Part shown: one piece after another, positions 38,001 through 48,600 of the stretch
How positions within the stretch are numbered: the stretch's first letter is position 1
Layout of the letters: the number at the start of each line of letters is the position of its first letter
Notes under the pieces: generated by a model
What the model was told of the DNA's origin: nothing
Database searches by the model: none
Seen by the model: the letters and a program-made list of their open reading frames with translations, nothing else
NCBI GenBank assembly: GCA_002392745.1
Contig: DGHR01000014.1
Coordinates: 1 to 64,000, forward strand
Length of the DNA: 64,000 nucleotides
DNA from: Bacteroidales bacterium UBA3843
GTDB lineage: Bacteria > Bacteroidota > Bacteroidia > Bacteroidales > Paludibacteraceae
Reading direction: 5' to 3'
Translations under genes and position numbers: made by a program

Positions 38001-41000
38001 GACGGTTCGGCGTATAGCAGGTGCTACCTGCCTCACGGAGACTGATCTGGTCCAGATAAACGGCATTTGCCTCACCGTACTCTGAGAGGAAGACAATATA
38101 TTTGCCTTCACCGATACCCTTGAGCGGTACCGTCAGTTCGTTCCAGAACTCGTTGCCGGAAGCGTCTTCTGTAGCCTTGGCAGTCGAACTGCTCAAAGCG
38201 GGCAGTTGGAAATCAGCCAGTTCAACGAAGGATTCAATGTTATTCGGGTCAGTGACATAACCCACCTTGATAGCACGCGGATAAGTAGCCGTAGCATAGG
38301 TGCCGCTTGCAGCAGCAGAAGAAGAAACGGTCAGTCCGCACAAGCGTGCCCAGAAATGGAGTTCCTTATTATCCAGATTGCCTTTAACCAACGGCATGAT
38401 AGCGTAAGCACCATCGCTGTTGTTGGTAGAAGATACAAACGACTGGATATACAATGCACCATTGCCAGCCACTTTCTGACGACCATATGCGGTAGTCACT
38501 GCTTTGGTAGTTGCATTATAAGCATTGAACTGCAGTTTCGGCATATAGGACGAAGAAGTAGCATACTTGCTGCCTACAATCCAGCCGAGTGGCAGAAGGT
38601 TACCCGAAACAGGAGATACGTAGTTGTCAGCACGACTGAAATCCCACGAAGCCTCAGTCAGTTCAACGGCATAGTAGGTAGCCAACGGCATGCCTGCCGA
38701 CCAGTTCGATACATTGCCTGCACCGTCATTGGCACGTACATAGACGTCATACTGCTTGTTCGGCTCCAGACCGGTAATCTCGAAGGTATCCTTGTCGGTA
38801 GTAACGACGGTAAGATCCGCCAGTTTGCCACCGGCAACCACATAGCCGACATCGGTCTTCGGCGCATTGAAGCGGTTGGTCCATGTAATAGTAAGCGAGT
38901 TCGCCGACGCGGCAACGCCCTTGATATCATTCGGGGCATAGAGACCGACAGCCTTCTCCACATAGAGGTTATCCACATTCATATTGTAGGAACTACCCTT
39001 ACCATCGAACAGGAGCGCAATATACTTGCCTGCGGCACCCTTCAAAGGAACAGATATTTCCTCCCACCAGTCGTTCTCACGCGGGTCGTCTGCCAGTTTG
39101 AAGGTGTCTTTCGGAGAAAGAACCGGAGCCAGCACAAACGAATCCAGCATCTGGAAGGTCTTGATATCCAACGGGTTGGTTACCGTACCTACCAAGATAG
39201 TGCGGACGCTGTTTGCTTTCTGGTGACGCGTAGAAGGATCACCGGTGACAATACCCATGCTTGTAGGCAGGAAGTTAAGCAGCATATCCTTGTTTGTCGT
39301 ACCCAGACCGGAAGTCATCTGACGAGCCTGGAAGCGAACCTGCAAGGAATCGAGACTCACCTCTTTGTTGTCAGCATCTACCAATACCGGCATCACAACG
39401 TAGGTACTGTCATAGCTTGTACCACTAGCAAAATACAAGGATTGTTTCTTCGTTGTACCATCTCCATAAGAATAGTTGCTGGATGTGCTGTTTGCACGCA
39501 CATACGGGTAAGCCGAATAAGTGGTACCTGTACCCTTACCATGACCGGTAATCCAACCTGCATCTACCTTGTAGGTAGCATTGCCGGCTGCGGTTGTCTC
39601 CGTGGGGTTCTCAAAGTCCGTGAAATACGGATACTGAGCCGACTGGAGTGTCTTCATCGTCACCGGACCTACCCAGAAGCTGACATCTCCGCCGCCGCAG
39701 TTGGCGCGTACGTAGAGGTCATATTCCGTAGCCGGTTGCAGATTGCTGATGAGAGCAAACGTGGTATCCACGGTAGCAGCAGGAGTAGCATCCATAGCCG
39801 GAACTGCATCTCCCTTCTCTACAGCAATCACATCCCATTGGGAAGCAACCGTATCCGTCCAGGTGAAGCCCAACGCGTTCAGTTCGCGGGTGGCCGCTTC
39901 GGGAGCCTCCGGTTTCTTACAGGTAGCATCCGGCTCAACAGAGAGGTTGTCGATGTAGAAGCCGTAGCTTGTTGAGTTGGAGGAGTAGTTAACCTTGCTC
40001 TTGAACACCACATATTGCTCACCGTTAACCGCTTCCGTCAGTTTGCGTTTGTATTCATTCCATGTAGTAGCAGTCGGTTTGCCTAAGATAGAGTCAACCC
40101 AAACTACGGTATTGAGCAAGGATTCCAGACTCTCTGCATTCGCAGCCACACCAATCCAGAGCGAATCTGCATAGGTTGTGGACTGGTGTTTGTAATCAAA
40201 TGCCAAGATTGCATTCGAGAGATTTGCATCCAGACGCGGCAATACAGCATAGAAAGCATTCGTCTTGGTACCTCTCAGACAGAGACCTCCGACACCGTCT
40301 TTCTTAGCACTGTTATAAACAGCAGGCGAATAGCAGTTAGCCCCTTCGGTACCGTCGCTGCCAAATGCGCCCCAGCACTCAGGCGGGTTCTTGGATGAAG
40401 CCGAAGCACTCACGACACCTCCGTTATCGAAGTTCTCGCTGTACGGAATAGGACGGGAGGCGGGGCACTCGGTAGTGAACTTGCGCCAGTTGGACCATGC
40501 ACTATAGTTGTCGCCGTATTTCGCACGTACCTTAATATAATAGGTCTTGAGCATACCTAATTCAGACAGTTCAACAGAATCGGCAGCAACTGCTACAGGA
40601 GCCGCAGCGTCCAAATCGGATAGTTTGTCAGCATATGCATACTCATAACTATCCGCCTGGGTGTTCTCCCAGTGCAGTTTCATACCGTTGGAGCCAATTG
40701 AGTCTGCCCAGATGTTCAACGGCTCAAGGTAAGCAGAGATTGTATCAAAGCTGACATTATCCAATTGTACCTTGTTAGTGCTCTCACCGGACTCGGAGAT
40801 GAACATCACGAACTTGCCGTAATCATCGTTGTAATCGCCGAAATACTCATCGAAGCGAACAGTGTAGCGCTCGTGATTCTCGTTATCCGGCTCCTTCTTG
40901 AACTTCACCGTCTTCACCGGCACGAAGGTTGACAAATCTTCGATATTGGTAATTATACCTACTGTCACTTCGCTCATGACATAGGTGGTACTATGCCAAG

Positions 41001-44000
41001 CATCGAAGTTGACCTGTAAGCGGTTGATGCTGTCAATAGCAATCTTCGGCGTGATAGCGTATGCACCATCCGAAGCTGCGGTGGAGTTAATCAGCTGAAT
41101 CCACTTGTTCGGTGTGACGATATTCGCCGTGCCGGAGCCTACGCGTGTACCAAAGGTCCAGCAAGCATCCGCCGCATTCAGGTCTGCCACCGCTTTATTT
41201 TCCCCTCCGAAATCTTCAACAGGACGAGGAGTACAGATGGTCTTGAGACTTACAGAAGACGACCAATCGCCATAGTTATCACCGTCGCACACGGCACGGA
41301 TATACACATAGTACTGCTTGTTCGCCTCAATCGTAGCATCTGCCAGCACGAACGGATTGACGGTAATAATGCTGTCTATTACAATCGTATCCGCGCCGGC
41401 GGTTTGCAATTGCTTGTCAGACAACTTATTCTTGGTTGCCACAATGAACTGCCATTTAGTAGCATCTTTCTTATACCAAGAGAAGGTAGCACCATTGTCG
41501 TTGATATTCTTTACCTTGATATCAAATACTTTCTCGCATGCGGGCAACTCTTTTACTTCTACATCATCAATCATGTAGTAGTGACTGGTGACAGGCTTGT
41601 AGAAGGCTATGTATTTACCGCTACCTGCGTAGTTGGAGAAGTTGACAATATGCTCCTTGTAATCCATACCGGTAACCGTGAAGGTGTAAACGGTATCAAA
41701 GGTGTTGATGTCATTCGGGTCACTCATCACACCTACATACAGCGTATCATTTACATAACTACTGAGTCCGCGGATATAGAAAGAGAGTTGCAGTTCCTTA
41801 AGATCCTTGTTGAACAGCGGAAGGGCTGCATAGCACGAATCCAAAGACGAACCGGTGGTGCCGAAATGACGACCGAAGTTCAGTTTCTGATTGCCGGTTA
41901 CAGCATTGGAGGTAGTAACATACGGGAAATAGTAGGTACTGCTGCTTGATATATCTTTATGCAAAGGAATAGTCCAGCAGTATGGTCCGTTCGGGTTCGG
42001 ATTCGAATAAGAATTCTCCGGATACTCAAAACTCTCGAAATACGGAACCAGCTCATATGCTGCGCACTCCGTCTTGATGATAAAGCGGTCAGATGCACTG
42101 GATTTGGTTCCTACGAGCGTCGTAATCTGGAACTCATAAGGCGTATGCGGTTTAAGATTCTTGATGGTAATCTGGTTGATCTCCACCGTATCACGCATCA
42201 TAAGCGAATCCACAGACCAGTCTTCCGAGATAGCGACAGCCCACTTGGACATACCATTGGCATCCCACTTGATAGTAATACTGCTGTCTGCCGCAGTTGC
42301 AATTACGTTCAGCGGCTTGATACAGTCGTCAAACTGGCTGATAGTGACATCGTCAATATATCCGTACGCCGTTTTGCCGGAGATGGTATTCTCCCCATCC
42401 ACCAGACGGATAGCTATATAGCGTGCCTCCCCTTTGTAATCAAAGAAGGTAGCTTCCGCTTTCTGCCATACTTTGTACTCGGCATCGTTATACGAATAAA
42501 GAGGCTCGAAGGTAGCGGTATCCTGCGGGTCGGTCATCACACCAACCTGATAATAGGGCTGTGAACCGCTGGTTCCCATCCCATCCGAATAATAGAACGT
42601 AAATAGTTTGTTTTGCAATTTGTCCATCTGCGGGAATACTGCATAAGGACTGAAACTATTGCGTTTATTGAGATGGTAACCATACTTACCGCCATGCGCA
42701 TATGTCTCTGCAGTGGAGCTACCACTGACATATGCATCTGCGTAGTGGGCTGCATGCGAGATAATACCTTCCGGCAGATAGCCGGCCGTAGAGCTTGTAC
42801 TGATATAATCCCAGATATCCGTATAGGAATAAGTACTATGGGACTCAAAATCATAGGTTTTAGGCAGTGCCGTCGATGCCAATGAGTTCGGCATCATATA
42901 TTTCTGCGCGACAGACCATTCGCTCTTCTTGTCGCCATTTACAGCCTGTACATAGAACCATACCCATTTGGCCTGCCTGTTCTTAATCTCGATTTGTTTC
43001 TCCGCCTCGGTGAGGTTCTCAAACTTAGCCAAGATATTCGCCTGAGCAAGTTTGTCCACATTCTCTGACAATATATTGACGAACTTGTCGGCAACAACCA
43101 GATTCCATGCGGTAGCATTGACGAGCGCAGGCTCTACCACCACCGTTGTCGGCGTGAAATCCTTCACCTTGATATCTACCGGACGCGGAAGTTCTTTGAG
43201 CGAACCTACAGTCACCTCATCCACAAAGAAGAGAAGTTGTTCGTCAAAGTCGGCAGCAAAAGCGATATACTTGCCATTACCGGTATATTTGTCAAACTTC
43301 ACACGGAAGAAATCAAACTTGTATTTGTTGATGGCATAGCATGTATCCACCGGCACGAAGGTAGAATAATCAGCGGGATTATCCATCACACCGACAATGA
43401 TACCTGAAGCATAATGCTCTGTAGCACTATACTCTTTATCATAAAGATATGAGGTTCCCCAGAAATCCACATACGCATCCTGAATACGCTCAATGTCAAT
43501 CTCGGGCGTAGCCGCATAAGCATACTCACCGGCAGGAATTTCATTTGCATTGATAGCCGCCGCAAACTCCAGAGCCGGCGTACCGTTCGGTGAATAGTTC
43601 TTCCACATACTCTCCGTACGATAGTTGGTGAGGTAAGGTACTTTGCGCATCGTCACGCCATCGTCCTCACGCAAGCTGGTGCCATAGGTCCAGTTGGGCG
43701 CTTGAGCCGGATTATCCTTGTCGTAAACACCTTCAAAATGCTCTACGAACGGCAGTTGCACTTTGTTTAGAGTCTTAATCTCAGCTCCAACCCATTGACC
43801 TTCCAGGGTCGGGCAGTAGGCCTTGATATAGATATAATACTTGGTGTTGATATCCAATCCCTTCAGCGTGTAGTTGAAGTCATACACGAAATCGTGGCTG
43901 ATAATCGCATCGTCCGTCCAATCCACATCCTCCACTTTCTCGTAGAGTTTCTTAGACACCACCACCTCGAACGAGTCGGTATCCAAGCTACCACCCCACT

Positions 44001-44616
44001 CGATAACGGCTTCGGTACCGGCAAGCGAGCTGGTACGGATGTCACGTGCATCTTCACATACAATATCCGGGCGCACAATAATGTCATCCAAGACAATACC
44101 GCGTCCGAAACGGTCTGTTCCCTCAAAGGCTATCTGATAGGTCTTTGAGTTGTAGGCATCCAGATAAATCGTATCTGATTGCCATTGAGTAATTTTCTCG
44201 ACATACTCGGCTAACTGCACCCATCTGCCTTCCGGCGAGGTACGATAATAGACACGCAATTGGTCCACATCGCCCAGGCGCTGCGCTTGCGCATGTGAGA
44301 AAATCAACATTGGCTGGACCGTGAGGACCGTAAGATCCATGGCGGGCGAAACAAGACGGGTCACAAACCCTTGGGTCTGCGTCGTCGTGTTGCGCAAGGC
44401 CACACGTCCATTACCGACTGCCGCTCCGTCAGGATAAGACAACCCTTCGGACTCGACCACCCAGTCCTGTTGTCCAAACAGGTACTCGGTTGTCCATCCT
44501 TCGGGAAGCTGACCATCCTCGAAGTCGGCATGCAGCACATAGAGATCCTCTTTGGCTGCAAACGACATTACTGTGAATAACACCAGTAATAACGTCGAGA
44601 GTAAAGTTCTTCTCAT
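35038..44616 (-). CDS. Giant adhesin-like protein C, type IX-sorted
   Basis: A 3192-residue exported protein (signal ends near LFTVMSFAA). It is built of about ten alternating pairs of a jelly-roll domain of the cleaved-adhesin/MAM type and a fibronectin III domain. The jelly-rolls open with blocks such as DFEDGQLPEGW, HFEGVYDKDNP, YFESFEYPEN, NFDNGGVVSA and FEEARTLPANW; FnIII strands include LNKVQLPF and LQPATEYDLYVRANC. Near 2840-3060 there are four copies of a short module with C-x-G-x-x-Y and NGCDS-V-T-L-x-L-x-V. The last 80 residues are a type IX (Por) secretion sorting domain: LTPSPASVGQPVRV, LSATGAVVYKSQ, MPAAGVYLVRLREG and AKLMVQ. It is a likely long surface adhesin anchored after export. 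It is last in a five-gene row and followed by a double terminator. Confidence 0.87.
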   Translation of the reverse strand: MRRTLLSTLLLVLFTVMSFAAKEDLYVLHADFEDGQLPEGWTTEYLFGQQDWVVESEGLSYPDGAAVGNGRVALRNTTTQTQGFVTRLVSPAMDLTVLTVQPMLIFSHAQAQRLGDVDQLRVYYRTSPEGRWVQLAEYVEKITQWQSDTIYLDAYNSKTYQIAFEGTDRFGRGIVLDDIIVRPDIVCEDARDIRTSSLAGTEAVIEWGGSLDTDSFEVVVSKKLYEKVEDVDWTDDAIISHDFVYDFNYTLKGLDINTKYYIYIKAYCPTLEGQWVGAEIKTLNKVQLPFVEHFEGVYDKDNPAQAPNWTYGTSLREDDGVTMRKVPYLTNYRTESMWKNYSPNGTPALEFAAAINANEIPAGEYAYAATPEIDIERIQDAYVDFWGTSYLYDKEYSATEHYASGIIVGVMDNPADYSTFVPVDTCYAINKYKFDFFRVKFDKYTGNGKYIAFAADFDEQLLFFVDEVTVGSLKELPRPVDIKVKDFTPTTVVVEPALVNATAWNLVVADKFVNILSENVDKLAQANILAKFENLTEAEKQIEIKNRQAKWVWFYVQAVNGDKKSEWSVAQKYMMPNSLASTALPKTYDFESHSTYSYTDIWDYISTSSTAGYLPEGIISHAAHYADAYVSGSSTAETYAHGGKYGYHLNKRNSFSPYAVFPQMDKLQNKLFTFYYSDGMGTSGSQPYYQVGVMTDPQDTATFEPLYSYNDAEYKVWQKAEATFFDYKGEARYIAIRLVDGENTISGKTAYGYIDDVTISQFDDCIKPLNVIATAADSSITIKWDANGMSKWAVAISEDWSVDSLMMRDTVEINQITIKNLKPHTPYEFQITTLVGTKSSASDRFIIKTECAAYELVPYFESFEYPENSYSNPNPNGPYCWTIPLHKDISSSSTYYFPYVTTSNAVTGNQKLNFGRHFGTTGSSLDSCYAALPLFNKDLKELQLSFYIRGLSSYVNDTLYVGVMSDPNDINTFDTVYTFTVTGMDYKEHIVNFSNYAGSGKYIAFYKPVTSHYYMIDDVEVKELPACEKVFDIKVKNINDNGATFSWYKKDATKWQFIVATKNKLSDKQLQTAGADTIVIDSIITVNPFVLADATIEANKQYYVYIRAVCDGDNYGDWSSSVSLKTICTPRPVEDFGGENKAVADLNAADACWTFGTRVGSGTANIVTPNKWIQLINSTAASDGAYAITPKIAIDSINRLQVNFDAWHSTTYVMSEVTVGIITNIEDLSTFVPVKTVKFKKEPDNENHERYTVRFDEYFGDYNDDYGKFVMFISESGESTNKVQLDNVSFDTISAYLEPLNIWADSIGSNGMKLHWENTQADSYEYAYADKLSDLDAAAPVAVAADSVELSELGMLKTYYIKVRAKYGDNYSAWSNWRKFTTECPASRPIPYSENFDNGGVVSASASSKNPPECWGAFGSDGTEGANCYSPAVYNSAKKDGVGGLCLRGTKTNAFYAVLPRLDANLSNAILAFDYKHQSTTYADSLWIGVAANAESLESLLNTVVWVDSILGKPTATTWNEYKRKLTEAVNGEQYVVFKSKVNYSSNSTSYGFYIDNLSVEPDATCKKPEAPEAATRELNALGFTWTDTVASQWDVIAVEKGDAVPAMDATPAATVDTTFALISNLQPATEYDLYVRANCGGGDVSFWVGPVTMKTLQSAQYPYFTDFENPTETTAAGNATYKVDAGWITGHGKGTGTTYSAYPYVRANSTSSNYSYGDGTTKKQSLYFASGTSYDSTYVVMPVLVDADNKEVSLDSLQVRFQARQMTSGLGTTNKDMLLNFLPTSMGIVTGDPSTRHQKANSVRTILVGTVTNPLDIKTFQMLDSFVLAPVLSPKDTFKLADDPRENDWWEEISVPLKGAAGKYIALLFDGKGSSYNMNVDNLYVEKAVGLYAPNDIKGVAASANSLTITWTNRFNAPKTDVGYVVAGGKLADLTVVTTDKDTFEITGLEPNKQYDVYVRANDGAGNVSNWSAGMPLATYYAVELTEASWDFSRADNYVSPVSGNLLPLGWIVGSKYATSSSYMPKLQFNAYNATTKAVTTAYGRQKVAGNGALYIQSFVSSTNNSDGAYAIMPLVKGNLDNKELHFWARLCGLTVSSSAAASGTYATATYPRAIKVGYVTDPNNIESFVELADFQLPALSSSTAKATEDASGNEFWNELTVPLKGIGEGKYIVFLSEYGEANAVYLDQISLREAGSTCYTPNRPMLDSIGAHAAKFSWQLGEGEWAVLVSTSKNEAQVIRDTVTERSYMVDTLLANTPYIFKVKKLCDGGVESNEVSIEFTTNCDPVNKEMATWSFSDKLVDMKIGTTTNRVPECWTMELGVASSASYASYCPKSIANTASNIYAKDETKATSDHALQFYTTTSNYNAYAVLPPLDINRDSTVLHFFGRAAYFTKTYNASQKTFLYAANSGYLRKLVVGTMSDPTDLETFVAIDTITYDWEWAVRNQSNINQDSLDANNYYWQEYSLELKNYKGGEYIALLAPKPAATSYFFIDEMAIIDAETCTEISAITANNMTKTSATINWSIPKGVENFYLEVSTDDNFADSSKLVFNDTVKAMSYTLTGLKPATQYFARVKHVCSELQQSEFSRTVAFTTLYAVRFNEQFEEARTLPANWAIYNYADIKPATSGSWERKSGDGDMNNMYGGYMSSYLMGSWKRWLETPQIDMTDIASADSLALSFDLTMTNAALAQQDSVFFLVMVSTDGGATYPQENRTVWGTTNDCDYPLSAISTKKKGTRWYLDMSKYAGQVVRIMFGTDVQKISGTGYLYMDNVQLNYYTKDEYAESVCEWTEYADDNFVIDANKLKVNQTTRYEKFTQAEKDGEKDKLAIMDLTVTGMAESILEETLCEGEAYMQNNFEIAQPKSGTYRQKLQGVNACDSVVTLNLTVLSKQYEIVEKTICQGAYFEFNGEKYYTNTIKSDTLIGAASNGCDSIVSLYLTVAPILQGVTEEVFLCPGATYHFSDKYPALAEAGIYQDTIQNANGCDSVITVDIKQVPNEQTLIRAAICQGEVYNEGVFGGISKAGDYPSPQKSVYGCDSVVTLHLLVAQPTAEQTFELFDTVSVENLPYVLNGVELLPVGTAEGVYTETVTLGCGEATLVVTVGKGQGINNTFVNTLALTPSPASVGQPVRVLGNFDNASVEVLSATGAVVYKSQNLQNPITIPGMPAAGVYLVRLREGEKVYQAKLMVQ

Positions 44617-44690
44617 AATGGTTAATAATTTTGTGAATAATTTAGATAAATAAACAAACAGTATTTGTTTTATTGTTGTTTTCGGTTGAG

Positions 44691-45614
44691 TCAGTCATCG
44701 GTACACATACAGGGTTGCTTCTGCTGTGTCACATTGAAGACAAACGTCAGTTTGATTCCCGCGCGTATACGTTGCGCGTTCCTATTAATCACGTGCGCGT
44801 CCAGCATACTGTTGAACCGGATATTCTCCGCCAGATTGGCCTGTGTCCAGGTCGTCGGGTTGCTATCCACAGCCGTGTAATCGACAAGCGGTGTATCGGA
44901 GCGCCGGCCGTATTGCAACAGCGGGATATCGTACCCCAGATAGGCTCCCACGCGCATCTGCACGCCATAATAGAGAGGTATGCGCGCACCCAATTCAACC
45001 TCAACGGCCATCTCATGCGTAGCCGACTGCACTTTGCCTTTGCCGCTATAATCCGCCTCCGGCCAATAGCCATAAGCCTCGGTATTGCGGATAGGCTGTA
45101 TGAAACGGCCGTATTCCCCCTCCGCCAGCATACGCGTGGTGGAAGAGAAGCCATTGAGCAGCGGCTCTGTGCGGAAAGCCGCTCCCATGGCGGCATAGAA
45201 CCAGTCTCCAAAACGGTAACCGAACTGGAAAGGCACCACTACACGCAGTTGGGTCTGCTGCTCGCGGAAAGACGAATAGATATAGCGGTAAAGTACCTCT
45301 TCTCCGGTATAATCCACACGGGGGAACTCATCGGCATAGCTGTTCAGCGCCGTAGCCGTAAGCGTATAATCCGCTCCCACGCCGATATTGAAGAAGAAAT
45401 GACCGCGGTGGATTTCGTAGAGCAATGCCGCCTGTCCGCCTCCTCCGGCAAGCGCTTTCACGGATGTGTTGCCGCCAAGGATAGGATTGGCCTCAAAGCC
45501 CGCAAGCGATATGCCCAGCCAATGGGTGACGCGTCCGGTGGAATAACGCGGCGCAGCCGACAGCGTCACAGCCGTCAACAGCAACAGGGATATGATGTAT
45601 GCGCGCTTATTCAT
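44691..45614 (-). CDS. Outer-membrane barrel protein, related to the OmpA neighbour's barrel
   Basis: A 307-residue exported protein with a signal ending at LTLSAAP. It consists of amphipathic strands (HFFFNIGVGADYTL, FRFGDWFYAAMG-like, MAVEVELGARIPLYYG, MRVGAYLGYDIPLLQYG, IRAGIKLTFVFNV) and ends with a short Cys-containing tail, CMCTDD. Strand for strand it matches the N-terminal barrel of the OmpA-domain protein at 48634-50436, as in LAGGGGQAALLYEI against VGGGGGMLGVGYEY. It overlaps the PKD protein upstream by four bases and is followed by giant C. By analogy with barrel proteins encoded next to type IX adhesins it may hold a surface protein, but this is inference. Confidence 0.72.
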   Translation of the reverse strand: MNKRAYIISLLLLTAVTLSAAPRYSTGRVTHWLGISLAGFEANPILGGNTSVKALAGGGGQAALLYEIHRGHFFFNIGVGADYTLTATALNSYADEFPRVDYTGEEVLYRYIYSSFREQQTQLRVVVPFQFGYRFGDWFYAAMGAAFRTEPLLNGFSSTTRMLAEGEYGRFIQPIRNTEAYGYWPEADYSGKGKVQSATHEMAVEVELGARIPLYYGVQMRVGAYLGYDIPLLQYGRRSDTPLVDYTAVDSNPTTWTQANLAENIRFNSMLDAHVINRNAQRIRAGIKLTFVFNVTQQKQPCMCTDD

Positions 45615-48600
45615 TGGACGATAATTTTAGTAGTGAAACCGGACGAGGGACATACCAGCAGGTACACTCCGGGGGTAGTGATTGCAGGCGGATAGTCACC
45701 CTCGGCGAGCGGACGTACGATGCGTCCCATCACATCCATCAACATCCATGGTCCGGTTATTGCGGTGTGCACCTCGCCAATCCCTTGCGCCGCATCATAG
45801 GTAATCGGGCAAACGGCAACAGCCACGCCATCCGAAACCCGCGTCAGTACTGCCGTATACTGCGCACCGATATCGTTGCTACCTACGATAATGTACGATT
45901 GGTCGGCTCCCGTGATACGCTCGCCATTGCGATACCATGTATAGGAGCTGAAGACATAACCTCCATTCAGACTATCATTGAGCAGGGCGATGATACCTTC
46001 CTTCTGGGCGATAATGGATGACGGATAACTGATTTGGATAACTACCGGTACATCCGGAGCAGGGCACCGCGGGGTACCCAGTTTGAGCGTAGCCGGATAG
46101 TTGCCGGGCAGCACGGAGTCAGGCATCTGGAATTGTATCTCCTCATCGTTGCCGAAGGTGTACATCGGCTCAAAACCGGCCGACACAGCCGATTGTCCGA
46201 AGACGAGATATACGCTGTCCAGACGTCCTTGAGTCACCTGAACCGGAAGATTAACGGACGGTTCATCCCCACATGCGGACACCGTATCCGCCACATTGAC
46301 AATCAAGGTAGGTTCAACCTTCAAATGGAGCGTAACGATACTATCCAATCCCCATTGATTAAGCAGATTAACGGTATATGTACCCGATTGGGTAAACTTC
46401 TGGCCGCCCACCTCATATACGCCTCCCTGGCATAATGAATCGGACTGCTCAAAATAGCGTTCGTGGATATATACATGCACGCGCTCCTCACAACCGGTGC
46501 TGACAATATATACCGTGTCAAACTCATAGGGATTCCAGTACACTTTTCCTTCATACATCGAACCGACTGACAGATGCACATCCCGTTCCGGCGTCTTGAC
46601 ATTACCCAAAGTGACAGTAATCTGTTTTTCTGCACGGCAAACTGTGTCGCTGCCGTTCAGATATGCAAACAGAGTAGCCGTATAGGTTCCGCCGGTGTCA
46701 GGATATGTATGGGTGACGTATTCATCGTTAAGAGTGGAGAACGTCCCATCTCCAAAATCCCAGTAGACATGGTCTACTCCCTCCTGGCGGGTAAATTCTT
46801 TTTCAGAGATTTGGTTCTTATAATACACACAAGACTGATTATGGAACGTCACTTGGTTTTGGCATTTCTCCACCTTGACGGAAGCATCGGCAATCGCCAC
46901 AGGGAAACGCGGGATACCGCAAGCCTCCAAGGTATAATAACACTTGCCGTTGGTTTTGGAGATGACATCCACATTATAGGTCAGCGTATCCAACGGATTC
47001 AAGGTAAAGGTTTGGTTTCGAGAAAGTATATTTCCCGGGTCAGTAGGCAGATACCATGCATAGTTGAAGCCGGATGGCGCCGAGAAAGAAGTAGTAGGAT
47101 TGTCCTCGCCGCAGTTGAGTCCGGACATCTCGCCCGACTCGCAATCCAGCGTGAAATACGCATACGCGCCGTGGGCCTCCATCTTACAACCCGTTACCAT
47201 AAGGCGGATGGTAATCGTTTGGCCTACATAATCACGGAGATTAACCGCCACCTCTGTCCAATCTTTCCACGTGATTGTTTCGCTGCCATACTGCGTCGTC
47301 TTCCAGCCGGTAGCCGTAGCTCCCGCCACAAAATCCGCCAAGCCGCAGCCGTATTCCAAGTCACGTCCGTTCGCCAGGATCTGCAGTTTGAAAGTAGGAT
47401 TGTCCTGCGGGTCATGCGGGGCAGGAAGCACCACCGCATAGCGAACCTTGAGGATGGCCTTGTCTTCCTCCGGCACCTTGTATTTGTATTCGCAAGCAGC
47501 GCCGAAGGTAGGTGCATACCGTCCCAACCGCACGGACGCTATCGCGCCTTCCGGTTTGGTAAGCAGTGTACCGTCGGTATAAGGATCGCGCTCTCCCGGT
47601 ACATAATGTATCGTATGGAGGGAATTCGCATAATCCGCATATCCATAGTTCTCCACTTTCGGTGAGCCTAACGGGTTGTTTTTGTCTCCAACGCGACATG
47701 TGGCAGTACTCAAATCCAGATAGTCGATACAACGCACGCCTTTGTGATACATGAAGAATCCGTATTTGACGAATTGTCCCACCCCCTCTCCATCCGAACA
47801 ATGGGCGCGAACATAGACATCGTGGTATCCCTCGGACAAACCATAAAGCGTTATGCGCCAGTCGCGTACATCGCTGTACATTTGCCATTCGCCGGTCTGG
47901 TAATCGTAGGTTCTGATATCAAATACTGTGGCTCCATTCCTATTCCATTCGACAGTGGCACTGGCGTCATTATTAATCTTACTCTTGAAACCGGAAGGAA
48001 GAGGACAACTGTCTTTGTGCACTATCTCTATGTTGTCTATACATGCTGAGGGGTTGGCAGCTCCTCCGCGTGTGTTATACCATATCAGCACCAGTTTGCA
48101 AGTCTGTTCTTCGGGCAGACTCCATTCAATATGACCTATATCCCATGAAGTGGCTCCATAGAAACAGGGAGCCAGCAAATAATCCTCGTTCTTGGCCCAT
48201 GCCGGTAAATCTGCAGTCGCCATATTGGAGTTGGTAGCCACCGAATCGGGTATCCAGCACATATAGAATCCTTCTTCGCCGGTGCGCTTGCCACTACATC
48301 TCCAATCGAAAAAGATATCATACTCTCCGGCTGGGATGGTCAGTTCACGATATGCGACCACGAACATCGTACGCGAAGCATCGTAAACCGGCTGCGTTCC
48401 ATCCGAAGAAATGAACAAACCATATTGCGCATCCGGAGCATGATTTCCGGCCTCCCCTATATACCATTTGTTGGCACACCTGGGACCTTGGTTTCCTGTG
48501 TTCAGGACCCACTGCGCGCGCTCGTTCTCATCCTCAAAATCACACTGGTATACCACTTGGGAAAGGGCGGAAGAGGAGAGTACAGAGTACAGAATACAGA

